Shown in pieces: positions 34,057-41,219 of a DNA stretch of 64,000 bases. A program made the translations under genes and the position numbers. A model generated the notes under the pieces. That model was not told where the DNA came from and did not search any database. It saw only the letters and a list, made by a program, of their open reading frames with translations. Origin of the DNA: CAVPKN01 sp963832835. Its GTDB lineage: Bacteria; Chlamydiota; Chlamydiia; Chlamydiales; JAAKFR01. Each line of letters opens with the position of its first letter. Within the stretch, counting starts at the first letter, position 1. The DNA lies in NCBI GenBank assembly GCA_963832835.1, contig CAWHVD010000001.1, forward strand, positions 2,294,001-2,358,000. Direction: 5' to 3'.

Positions 34057-35358
34057 ATGTTACCCACATCTTTTGAGATCGACCGATTCAATCAATTAAG
34101 TGGGCAACTAGCTCAACTAAAAAAACAAGAATTCAAACACTTAAGCCGTATTGAGATCATTGGCATTGAAATGCGAGAAACGGTTGGCATTGTCGCCGAA
34201 ATTATCGAGAACCAACTTAAAGTGATTGAGGATCTGATTAAGGAGCCTGAAGAAAATAGGGATTTCCAAGCAGCCCAAGTAAAGTTCCAAAAATGCTTGG
34301 CAATCCTTAAAGAAGAAAACCTTGACTCATTCAAAGAACTCCTCAATTGCAGAGATGCATGCATGGAAGGAGGGAGGTTAGTGCCGCTCACAAAAGAGAA
34401 AAAAATAGAATTAACTGTCGGCTTTGCAGCCGTCATCGACATTAAAATAGCTCAGGTTGTCTTCAATGTCGATGCTTCTACCGACCTTAACTCTTTACAT
34501 ACTGATTCGGAGTCCAAACTGAAGGAGCACCTATCTACATTTAGAAGTCTATTGGATTGCAAAAGCGAAATTACTATGGATTACGGCACGGCAGCCGCGC
34601 GTTCTCAAAAAATGAAAGGGATCAGGGATGCTGAATTGACAATAGCCCCTAGCGATGTATGGCAAATATGTGAATTAGGGGATATCAAAGCCCTGACTCA
34701 ACAAATGAGTGCACTCTATTTTTGGCAAGTGAAGGACTTTGTGAACGAAAAAAATCAGCAAGGATCCACTCCCCTGGCCCTTGCAAGTGCCCATGGACAT
34801 CTTGATTGCGTTAAACTTCTCCTGAGTAAGGGAGCAGACCCCTCTATTGGTGACATATTAGGTTACCGACCTCTCCACTGGACTGCCAAAAAAAATCACC
34901 TAGAGATCACCAAAACACTTGTAGCGCATCAAGCTCTACTTGATACTCCGGGTGAATACGGAAGAACAGCTCTACATATGGCGGCGCACAATGGATCTAA
35001 GGAAGTGCTAGACTACCTCCTCCAAAAAGGAGCCAATCCCAACATCTGTACAGCTGAGACAGACAACTGTTTGACGCCCCTTCATGAAGCGATTATGATG
35101 GAGCATATGCTTATTCTGACCAGTCTGCTTCGAGTTAGCACAATCGATGTAAATATTGTAGATGCAGCTAACCATGCGTCGCTTTATTATGCGGTACAAG
35201 TGGGTCGCTCTGAAATGGGAGCTCTGATCATGGGGCATAAATCGTGGAAGTGTCCCCTGGATCCCAATGACCCTAACCATATCACTCAGCTTCTTCAAAT
35301 CAAACCTAGTAAAAATGCTGAACAGATAAAAAACCTTCTTGGGAGGTACATTGCGTGA
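34057..35358 (+). CDS. Ankyrin-repeat protein, coupled to PP2C gene
   Basis: A 434-residue protein. The first ~200 residues are helical and unrecognised. From about residue 215 come four to five ankyrin repeats: NQQGSTPLALASAHGHLDCV, YRPLHWTAKKNHLEITKTLV, GRTALHMAAHNGSKEVLDYL and LTPLHEAIMMEHMLILTSLL. The C-terminus ends DPNDPNHITQLLQIKPSKN, a tail also found as a fragment at 40770-40916. Ankyrins bind proteins; in chlamydiae they are common in secreted effectors. The ATG at 34057 follows ACGGAGG, so I reject the longer frame. Its stop overlaps the PP2C GTG as GTGA, implying coupled translation and joint function. Confidence 0.82.
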   Translation: MLPTSFEIDRFNQLSGQLAQLKKQEFKHLSRIEIIGIEMRETVGIVAEIIENQLKVIEDLIKEPEENRDFQAAQVKFQKCLAILKEENLDSFKELLNCRDACMEGGRLVPLTKEKKIELTVGFAAVIDIKIAQVVFNVDASTDLNSLHTDSESKLKEHLSTFRSLLDCKSEITMDYGTAAARSQKMKGIRDAELTIAPSDVWQICELGDIKALTQQMSALYFWQVKDFVNEKNQQGSTPLALASAHGHLDCVKLLLSKGADPSIGDILGYRPLHWTAKKNHLEITKTLVAHQALLDTPGEYGRTALHMAAHNGSKEVLDYLLQKGANPNICTAETDNCLTPLHEAIMMEHMLILTSLLRVSTIDVNIVDAANHASLYYAVQVGRSEMGALIMGHKSWKCPLDPNDPNHITQLLQIKPSKNAEQIKNLLGRYIA

Positions 35359-36491
35359 ACCCTATCTCCGACCAAGTTCGCTCTTATCTCCGTGAGCAAC
35401 AACAATTTCATCCGCAATCCCTTGCAAAAACCATTGTTGCAGCGGCAAAGGTGCTCACTTCTCCGGTAGAGAAGTGGGCGCTTGCGCAACAAATAAGCAA
35501 AGAATTCCATCAAAAGGGCATTGACCCCCAAAAAGTCGTGCTTCTTAAAACAGCTATTTATGGTGCGGGATGGAGAAACGGAATTGTAGAGGTCCACTAC
35601 CAAGTCAATATCGACGCGCACTATCCTTTTCTTTGCTACACCAATCATCTTGATTGCCCTATCGAGTTGAAACCTCGTACCCACTTCTTTTCCTATCAAA
35701 ATATGCAGGCGGTGATGGGTAGTACTTTTGCCACCAACAAACAAGATAGACTAGACACTCAAGGTCACCATATCCTCGACAGCATCTTTGGCAGCGCTTG
35801 TGCTAACGGCTATGTCCTAGCTCTGGGCGATGGTGCAGGCGGACATTTTGGAGATGCCCACCAAGATCGTCGTATCTCCCGTGCCTCCCACTTTGCTACC
35901 AAAACATGTGCTCGTCTATTTGCAGCTTATGATGATCCGCAAGAGCTTTATAAAAATCTTCTCCCCATAGTTACCACCGTTGCCAAAGAAATTCAGCAAA
36001 AAGCTGTAGGTGAGGGGACAACCCTCACAGGATGCCGTCTTTTCCGCACAAATCAAGGTTGGCGCATCATAGGTATCAACATTGGCGACAGCATGCTCAT
36101 TGCCTGGCACCCTCCTTCTCAAAAGATCTATCACCTCTGCCCTTCCCATGTCACAGAAGCCGGTACAGCCTTTCTTCCACAAGCCTATCGTTCTTTTGAG
36201 GTGCAAACCATCGATGCCTTGCTACCTTTTGGAAGCTGCCTCTTTCTCATGTCAGATGGCATCCACGATTATCTGCCCTTTACCGAAGAAGAGAGAACAT
36301 ACCAAAACGGCCTTAGCTATCGTATCCGTACATTAACACGTCTTGAAGACCTACTCATTTCTCCCAAAACTGCCCTACAGACTCTTGTGCAAACCTGTAT
36401 ACACCGAGCTGAACAGGAAAGGCAATCTAACCAACAAGCTAACACCTCTATAGGTGACGATATTTCCCTTCTACAGTGCAATCTGCCCTAA
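35355..36491 (+). CDS. PP2C-family protein phosphatase-like protein
   Basis: 378 residues. Metal-binding and fold motifs of PP2C/PPM phosphatases appear in order: ALGDGAGGHFGD (Asp159), GEGTTLTGCRLF, IGINIGDSMLIAW, LFLMSDGIHDYL and GDDISLLQC at the end. PP2C enzymes remove phosphate from Ser/Thr. About 140 N-terminal residues are additional and unrecognised. The GTG start overlaps the ankyrin stop (GTGA), and the WD40/kinase-like gene converges from 40643, ending 39 bases away. An effector pair with an ankyrin targeting subunit is plausible; a Ser/Thr kinase partner is not proven. Confidence 0.82.
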   Translation: MNPISDQVRSYLREQQQFHPQSLAKTIVAAAKVLTSPVEKWALAQQISKEFHQKGIDPQKVVLLKTAIYGAGWRNGIVEVHYQVNIDAHYPFLCYTNHLDCPIELKPRTHFFSYQNMQAVMGSTFATNKQDRLDTQGHHILDSIFGSACANGYVLALGDGAGGHFGDAHQDRRISRASHFATKTCARLFAAYDDPQELYKNLLPIVTTVAKEIQQKAVGEGTTLTGCRLFRTNQGWRIIGINIGDSMLIAWHPPSQKIYHLCPSHVTEAGTAFLPQAYRSFEVQTIDALLPFGSCLFLMSDGIHDYLPFTEEERTYQNGLSYRIRTLTRLEDLLISPKTALQTLVQTCIHRAEQERQSNQQANTSIGDDISLLQCNLP

Positions 36492-36530
36492 TCGCAACCT
36501 CCTGCTGAAGAGGAATAGGCGATTTGTGTA

Positions 36531-39500
36531 CTACTTCCACAGTTTAATGGTTTTGTCGCCAGATCCGCTGACGAGAGTACCATCCGCAAGCACGGCTAGA
36601 AGCATGACTAGAGCCGCACCTACGCGTGTATGCCCTACGAGGGTGCTTAGGCATGAGCCCGTCTTCGGATCCCACAGCTTGATGGTGTGATCGCTAGATC
36701 CACTGACGAGAGTACCATCCGCCAGCACCACCAGAGAATAAACCGAGTTTGTATGCCCCTCGAGGGTGCGTAAGCATGAGCCCCACGTCGGATCCCACAG
36801 CTTGATGGTTTCGTCCCAAGATCCACTGGCAAGAGTACCATCCGTTCGAACCACCAGAGAATAAACCGAGTTTGTATGCCCCCTGAGGGTCCGTGGGCAA
36901 GAGCCCGTCTTCGGATCCCACAGCTTGATGGTTTTGTCCCAAGATCCACTGGCGAGAGTACCATCTGCCAGAACCGCCAGAGCCCAAACATAGTTTGTAT
37001 GCCCCTCGAGGGTGCGTAAGCATGAGCCCGTCTTCGGATCCCACAGCTTGATGGTTTTGTCATAAGATCCACTGGCGAGAGTACCATCCGCCAGCGCAGC
37101 CAGAGCCTTAACCCGGTCTGTATGCCCCTTGAGAGTGCTTAGGCATGAGCCCGTCTTTGCGTCCCACAGCTTGATGGTTTTGTCCATGGATCCACTGGCG
37201 AGAGTACCGTCTGCAAGCATCACCAGAGCATTAACGAAGCCTGTATGCCCCTCGAGGGTGGACAGGCAAGAGCCCGTCTTCGGATCCCACAGCTTGATGG
37301 TTTTGTCGCTAGATCCACTGGCGAGAGTACCATCCGCCAACATCGCCAGAGAATAAACCGAGTTTGTATGCCCCTCGAGAGTATTCATCACTTCTAGTGG
37401 GATGTGGTTGAGTTTGACCTGAGGGCAATCGATCTGAGCCAAATAGCATCCTTTCATAGCGACTTCTTCTAAGAGTGGATTATGTTTGGCCTGAAAAGTC
37501 TTGAGGAGAAGCGCCCGCACGTGCACCATTGTGAGCTTAGGACAGTAATTGAGGGTAAGGCGCTCTAGACAAGGAAATTCCACTAAGGGACTCCATGCCC
37601 ATCCCTTAATTTGTGTAATACTAGTAGCGGTAAGGTTAAGCTCTTTAAGAGAAACACAGGTCTGGAGGGCAGAAAACACCCCGTCATCGATTCTGCTGCA
37701 GAAGCTTAAATCCAAGTATTCCAGTCCGGGATGCAAGAAGGACTCAAGTAAAGCAGGAGTTAAGCTCTCACAGTGATGGAGGATCACCACATGGGGTTTC
37801 TGCTCATATAATTGGGCTCCAAGAGCTTTTAAAATAAGCGCTTGCCGGTTGACCTCCACATTCTCAAAGTTAGCACGGATCGTGATTTTCCCAGGCCGGC
37901 TGACAACATCAGCATGTGCGTCACAGTGTACTAGTAGAGTAGCAAAGAGCTCTCCACGAGCTTTTTGGGGAGTATAAGATTGTTCCTTTACAATTTCGTC
38001 GTGGGTAGGGATTTTCCCTAGGCAGGCTTTATGGTACTGAACGGAGGTCAAAGAGCTTTCTTGGGTACGCGATGTCGCTTGCTTAAGATCTTTAGCCTGA
38101 GCATACGCTTCGTAGACAAAGGCGCCGATATTCTCTTCGCGGATACTGATGAGTTCTTTGAGCAAATCCCCTGCCGTTAACCGGGGCATGCGGCTAATGA
38201 GGTTTTGAAGCTTCCAAAATTGCAGATCGAGGGTAGCTAAAGTACCTTTACGAAACAAAATCGTAGGAGTAAAAGCATTATTAGGATCTTCTGTATAGAG
38301 CTTTTCTTGTTCTTCTGGGGAAAACAGAGCTGTATACTCTTTTTCCTTCTCGATCACATCTTCAATCCAACTATCGAGAATAGCAGAGCTGTCAAGCTTT
38401 TGAAAGGCTTGCAGGATCTCAGAATCCAGAGGAGTAGAGAGGGGATGCATAAAGAAAAGAGCAGAACAGAACTCAACGGTGCGAAAACCCCACTCTTTGG
38501 TCACCGGCTCTACAAAGCAAATGTCATTATCTACGCAGTAGAGCATTCCGTTGTCGAGAACGTAGTTCGAGATTCTGCCATCCCCGGGGCGTGTCAGGAT
38601 GGCAGCAAGGAGTATGCGCGTCCATTGTTTGATTTCGGGCTTCTGGTTTTCCCAGTAAGAGCCCGGGATGGTCTCGGAGATCAGGACAGGATAGCTTTTA
38701 TCTCCCACATCGAATCGGACCAGGGTACTGGTGGGAGTAAGCTTACCGGCAATACGTGAGGTAAGACTGAAGATGGCATACTCCATAAGGGGATGGGCAG
38801 GCTTCTGCTTGAAGTGGAAGCCTCCTGCTGCGCAGACATTGTGAGCGCAGTTTTTATATTGGGGCTTAATATTTCCATTAACATCAAGGATATCAAAAGC
38901 CGGGTTGAGATAACCGGAGAAGGGCCCTGTGATTTTGACAGAGGTTTCAAAAGGCACCATGAGGTTTTTGAGGGTATGCTGGAAGCTTTTAAGGCGGTAG
39001 TTAGTTAAATAACCTTGGGTCTGTGCGCAACTAGACAGATCGTAATAAGGCGCTTGAGAGTAAAATGGACAAAGAACAAGCCAGTAACATTTTTGGAGTG
39101 CTAAAATTTCAGAGTCCAGAAGAGAAATATAGCCGGGGTGGGGTCCAATACTTGCAGTCTCTTTTTGCTCATGGTAGGCCAAATGCAAACGGAGGCGAAT
39201 CTTATAAAGAGCAATGACACATTCTTTGAGGAGGATGCGGCTTTCGGATGTAAAGTTAGGGAGCTCATCAATGATATCGAGGGTGTTAGTGGCTAAGATC
39301 CCATGATAAAGAGCCAGATCGCTGAGAAAGAGGTTCAGTAGCTCGACATACTGTTTTTTGATGTGGGGAAATATAGCACGTGTTTTCCAGTGCTCTTTAA
39401 AATCTTTATGGCGAGCCTTCAAGAAGGTGGAGGCTCTTTCTTCTTTAGGAAGTAATACTTTGAGATGCTCTTGATAGTCGGCAAACAACTTGGGAGTGCT

Positions 39501-40643
39501 CTTTGCCAGGCCGATGGTTTTGAGAACCGTATGGGCAATATCTCCCGGATCGGTCACAGGCTTTTTTTGCAGAGCAGCCATATGGGCAGGCGTTTGGATG
39601 AGGCGCTCTTCTTGGTTAGGAGAGTTGTCAATATGCAGACCCGAAGGGTTTTTTGTATGGATGCAGGTGAATACAAACTCAAATCGCGCCGTTTCTCCCA
39701 ATGCAGCGATCTGCAGATGGAGGATCTCAACTAAAGCCTTGAAGTAGGGATCTTGCCTTTCGACAAGGATCATGAACTCAAGATCAGAATAAGGGCAAAT
39801 CTCTTCTCGTGCTGTTGAGCCCATAGCACGGATGTCATACCCACAAGGAGGTTTACCCAGAATGAAGAAAGCATCCTCAACAAGGATATTGAAAAAGTTT
39901 TGGAAGGCTTGAAAGATTTTCTTCTGAAAGGCTCTGACATCGGAACATTTTTGGTTGAAGTGATCTCTATAGAACTGAAAGGCTTCCCAGTAGCGCTGCG
40001 TAATAGGTGCAAGTGGCTTAAATGGTGTAGTCTCATAGTGCAAGATAGCCTCATAACAAGCAGCGTAGCGTTCCTGATTGTGAGCGGAGATCAGCCTTTT
40101 TGTGGCTAGCTCATAAAAGGGGCGCAGATCCTCCTTAGTTGCGCCTAAGCGTGCAAAGGAGGCAATATGCTCCAAATAATTAGAGAGAGTTTCAGCAGAG
40201 GGCATAGAGTTAGGCAGCAGGTTGTGTAATCTACCACGCAGGAAATGGATAAAGAGTTGAGAGGCTAAACGGTGCACCTCCTCAGTTGGACGGATCTGCA
40301 GAGCCTTAGCGTAACAATGCATGGCATTCTCATACTCTGCTTTATGCGTATACCAATCTGCCATCCGGATAGCCAATTTATGTTGGCAGTCAATGAGTTG
40401 AGCAGAGCGATTCAAAAGATGGGGCAAGTTGTGGATCAGCAGATCGAGGCTTTCGAAATAGGAAAACAGCTTAAAAAGACACGAGTAGCACATTTCTGGA
40501 TCCGCATCTGTGTTAAACAAGAATAGGAGCTTGCTTAGAGCACCCTCATAGTCTTGGGCGTCAAAGTAGTGTTGGAGTGGGTCAAATGAGGTAGGCAAGA
40601 GAATGCTGGGCGAAAACGAAGAAGGAAGAGTTGCGTTAATCAT
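36531..40643 (-). CDS. Giant TPR - nucleotidyltransferase - kinase-like - LRR - WD40 protein
   Basis: 1370 residues with several modules. Residues 25-240: TPR-like helices (YENAMHCYAKALQIRP). Residues 275-290: nucleotidyltransferase motif GSTAREEICPYSDLEF (G-S then D-x-E), followed by a helical domain shared with the genes at 48819 and 59331. Residues 650-710: kinase-like pieces, LISETIPG hinge-like, GDGRISNYV and CVDNDICF, recalling PI-kinase-type catalytic Asp and DxD positions; this is tentative. Then LRR-like units (LEYLDLSFCSRIDD, LKELNLTATSI), and seven WD40 repeats to the C-terminus. No signal peptide. A hairpin lies just before the ATG. Likely a host-interaction or conflict protein. 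Confidence 0.8.
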   Translation of the reverse strand: MINATLPSSFSPSILLPTSFDPLQHYFDAQDYEGALSKLLFLFNTDADPEMCYSCLFKLFSYFESLDLLIHNLPHLLNRSAQLIDCQHKLAIRMADWYTHKAEYENAMHCYAKALQIRPTEEVHRLASQLFIHFLRGRLHNLLPNSMPSAETLSNYLEHIASFARLGATKEDLRPFYELATKRLISAHNQERYAACYEAILHYETTPFKPLAPITQRYWEAFQFYRDHFNQKCSDVRAFQKKIFQAFQNFFNILVEDAFFILGKPPCGYDIRAMGSTAREEICPYSDLEFMILVERQDPYFKALVEILHLQIAALGETARFEFVFTCIHTKNPSGLHIDNSPNQEERLIQTPAHMAALQKKPVTDPGDIAHTVLKTIGLAKSTPKLFADYQEHLKVLLPKEERASTFLKARHKDFKEHWKTRAIFPHIKKQYVELLNLFLSDLALYHGILATNTLDIIDELPNFTSESRILLKECVIALYKIRLRLHLAYHEQKETASIGPHPGYISLLDSEILALQKCYWLVLCPFYSQAPYYDLSSCAQTQGYLTNYRLKSFQHTLKNLMVPFETSVKITGPFSGYLNPAFDILDVNGNIKPQYKNCAHNVCAAGGFHFKQKPAHPLMEYAIFSLTSRIAGKLTPTSTLVRFDVGDKSYPVLISETIPGSYWENQKPEIKQWTRILLAAILTRPGDGRISNYVLDNGMLYCVDNDICFVEPVTKEWGFRTVEFCSALFFMHPLSTPLDSEILQAFQKLDSSAILDSWIEDVIEKEKEYTALFSPEEQEKLYTEDPNNAFTPTILFRKGTLATLDLQFWKLQNLISRMPRLTAGDLLKELISIREENIGAFVYEAYAQAKDLKQATSRTQESSLTSVQYHKACLGKIPTHDEIVKEQSYTPQKARGELFATLLVHCDAHADVVSRPGKITIRANFENVEVNRQALILKALGAQLYEQKPHVVILHHCESLTPALLESFLHPGLEYLDLSFCSRIDDGVFSALQTCVSLKELNLTATSITQIKGWAWSPLVEFPCLERLTLNYCPKLTMVHVRALLLKTFQAKHNPLLEEVAMKGCYLAQIDCPQVKLNHIPLEVMNTLEGHTNSVYSLAMLADGTLASGSSDKTIKLWDPKTGSCLSTLEGHTGFVNALVMLADGTLASGSMDKTIKLWDAKTGSCLSTLKGHTDRVKALAALADGTLASGSYDKTIKLWDPKTGSCLRTLEGHTNYVWALAVLADGTLASGSWDKTIKLWDPKTGSCPRTLRGHTNSVYSLVVRTDGTLASGSWDETIKLWDPTWGSCLRTLEGHTNSVYSLVVLADGTLVSGSSDHTIKLWDPKTGSCLSTLVGHTRVGAALVMLLAVLADGTLVSGSGDKTIKLWK
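36534..37383 (-). repeat. Seven tandem ~120-bp units coding WD40 blades
   Basis: Seven 40-residue units with the pattern GHTxxVxxLxxLADGTLASGS then DKTIKLWDPKTGSC. Units are nearly identical at DNA level, including silent positions, implying recent amplification or gene conversion. Seven blades make one closed propeller. The last unit has an extra internal segment (ALVMLLAVLADG). Confidence 0.85.
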
Positions 40644-40648
40644 AAAAT

Positions 40649-40667
40649 GGCTCTTAGGGGAAGAGCC
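40649..40667 (-). promoter_or_regulatory. Leader hairpin before the giant WD40 gene
   Basis: GGCTCTT and AAGAGCC pair perfectly (7 bp, 5-base loop), five bases before the ATG on the minus strand. The only purine-rich stretch that could bind the ribosome lies in the stem, so it may limit initiation. Confidence 0.5.
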
Positions 40668-40730
40668 AGGGTACGCAAGTTTCCAATAAAAGTCTGTAGC
40701 TTATTGAGCTAGCTAGGGAGTCTCTATCTC

Positions 40731-40760
40731 GTGACTATTCACGAGCCGCCAGAGTGCTCT
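40731..40760. repeat. Partial end of repeat family 3
   Basis: GTGACTATTCACGAGCC followed by GCCAGAGTGCTCT matches the end of the elements at 51842 and 60468. It directly abuts an ankyrin-gene fragment. Confidence 0.7.
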
Positions 40761-40769
40761 AGGATAGCC

Positions 40770-40916
40770 ATCCTTGGACATCGATCATGGCAGTACCCCA
40801 AAGACCCCAATGATCCCAACCATATCACCCAACTTCTCAAACTTAAGGCCAGCAAAAACCCTGACCAAAATAAAAAAAAGTTCTTGATAGATCCATCGCA
40901 TGATCCCGATCTGTAG
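40770..40916 (+). pseudogene. C-terminal fragment of an ankyrin gene
   Basis: The frame reads ILGHRSWQYPKDPNDPNHIT then QLLKLKASKNPDQ, clearly related to the tail of the ankyrin protein ending at 35358 (IMGHKSWKCPLDPNDPNHIT). No ankyrin body is present. It is a remnant cut by a family 3 end on one side and repeat copy D on the other. Confidence 0.8.
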
Positions 40917-40919
40917 CTA

Positions 40920-41082
40920 ATACCATTTATCAAAAATAAAGCCATGAAGTGGCACTGGGTAACATGATAGATTTGAAGGATCGTTTCGAAGCCTATGTTT
41001 TTGCACCTAAGCGAGAAAGGATCGTTCAAAAATGGCGTGTTATACAGTGCCAATTCGTGGGTTTATTTTTGATAAATGGTAT
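40920..41082. repeat. Repeat family 1, copy D (163 bp, variant ends)
   Basis: Same length and core as copy A, but both ends carry the variant ATACCATTTATCAAAAATAA; the change is matched on both arms so the outer 21 bases still pair. It lies between the ankyrin remnant and alaS. Confidence 0.9.
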
Positions 41083-41219
41083 AAGTCCATGCTTGTAAGA
41101 TTAAAGCCAAAAGTACCCTTGTCACATGAGTTTTGCAATTTCACCATACTGGTTAAGCTTCTGGGAAATGGGAAGATTTAGTATCCTCTGCCTCTCTTTA
41201 TTATTAGTGGGCATAAGCG

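Noticed and set aside
36647..37087. 146-codon ORF antiparallel-frame to the WD40 region
   Set aside because: A frame-shifted reading of the tandem WD40 DNA repeat; the periodicity explains why it is open.
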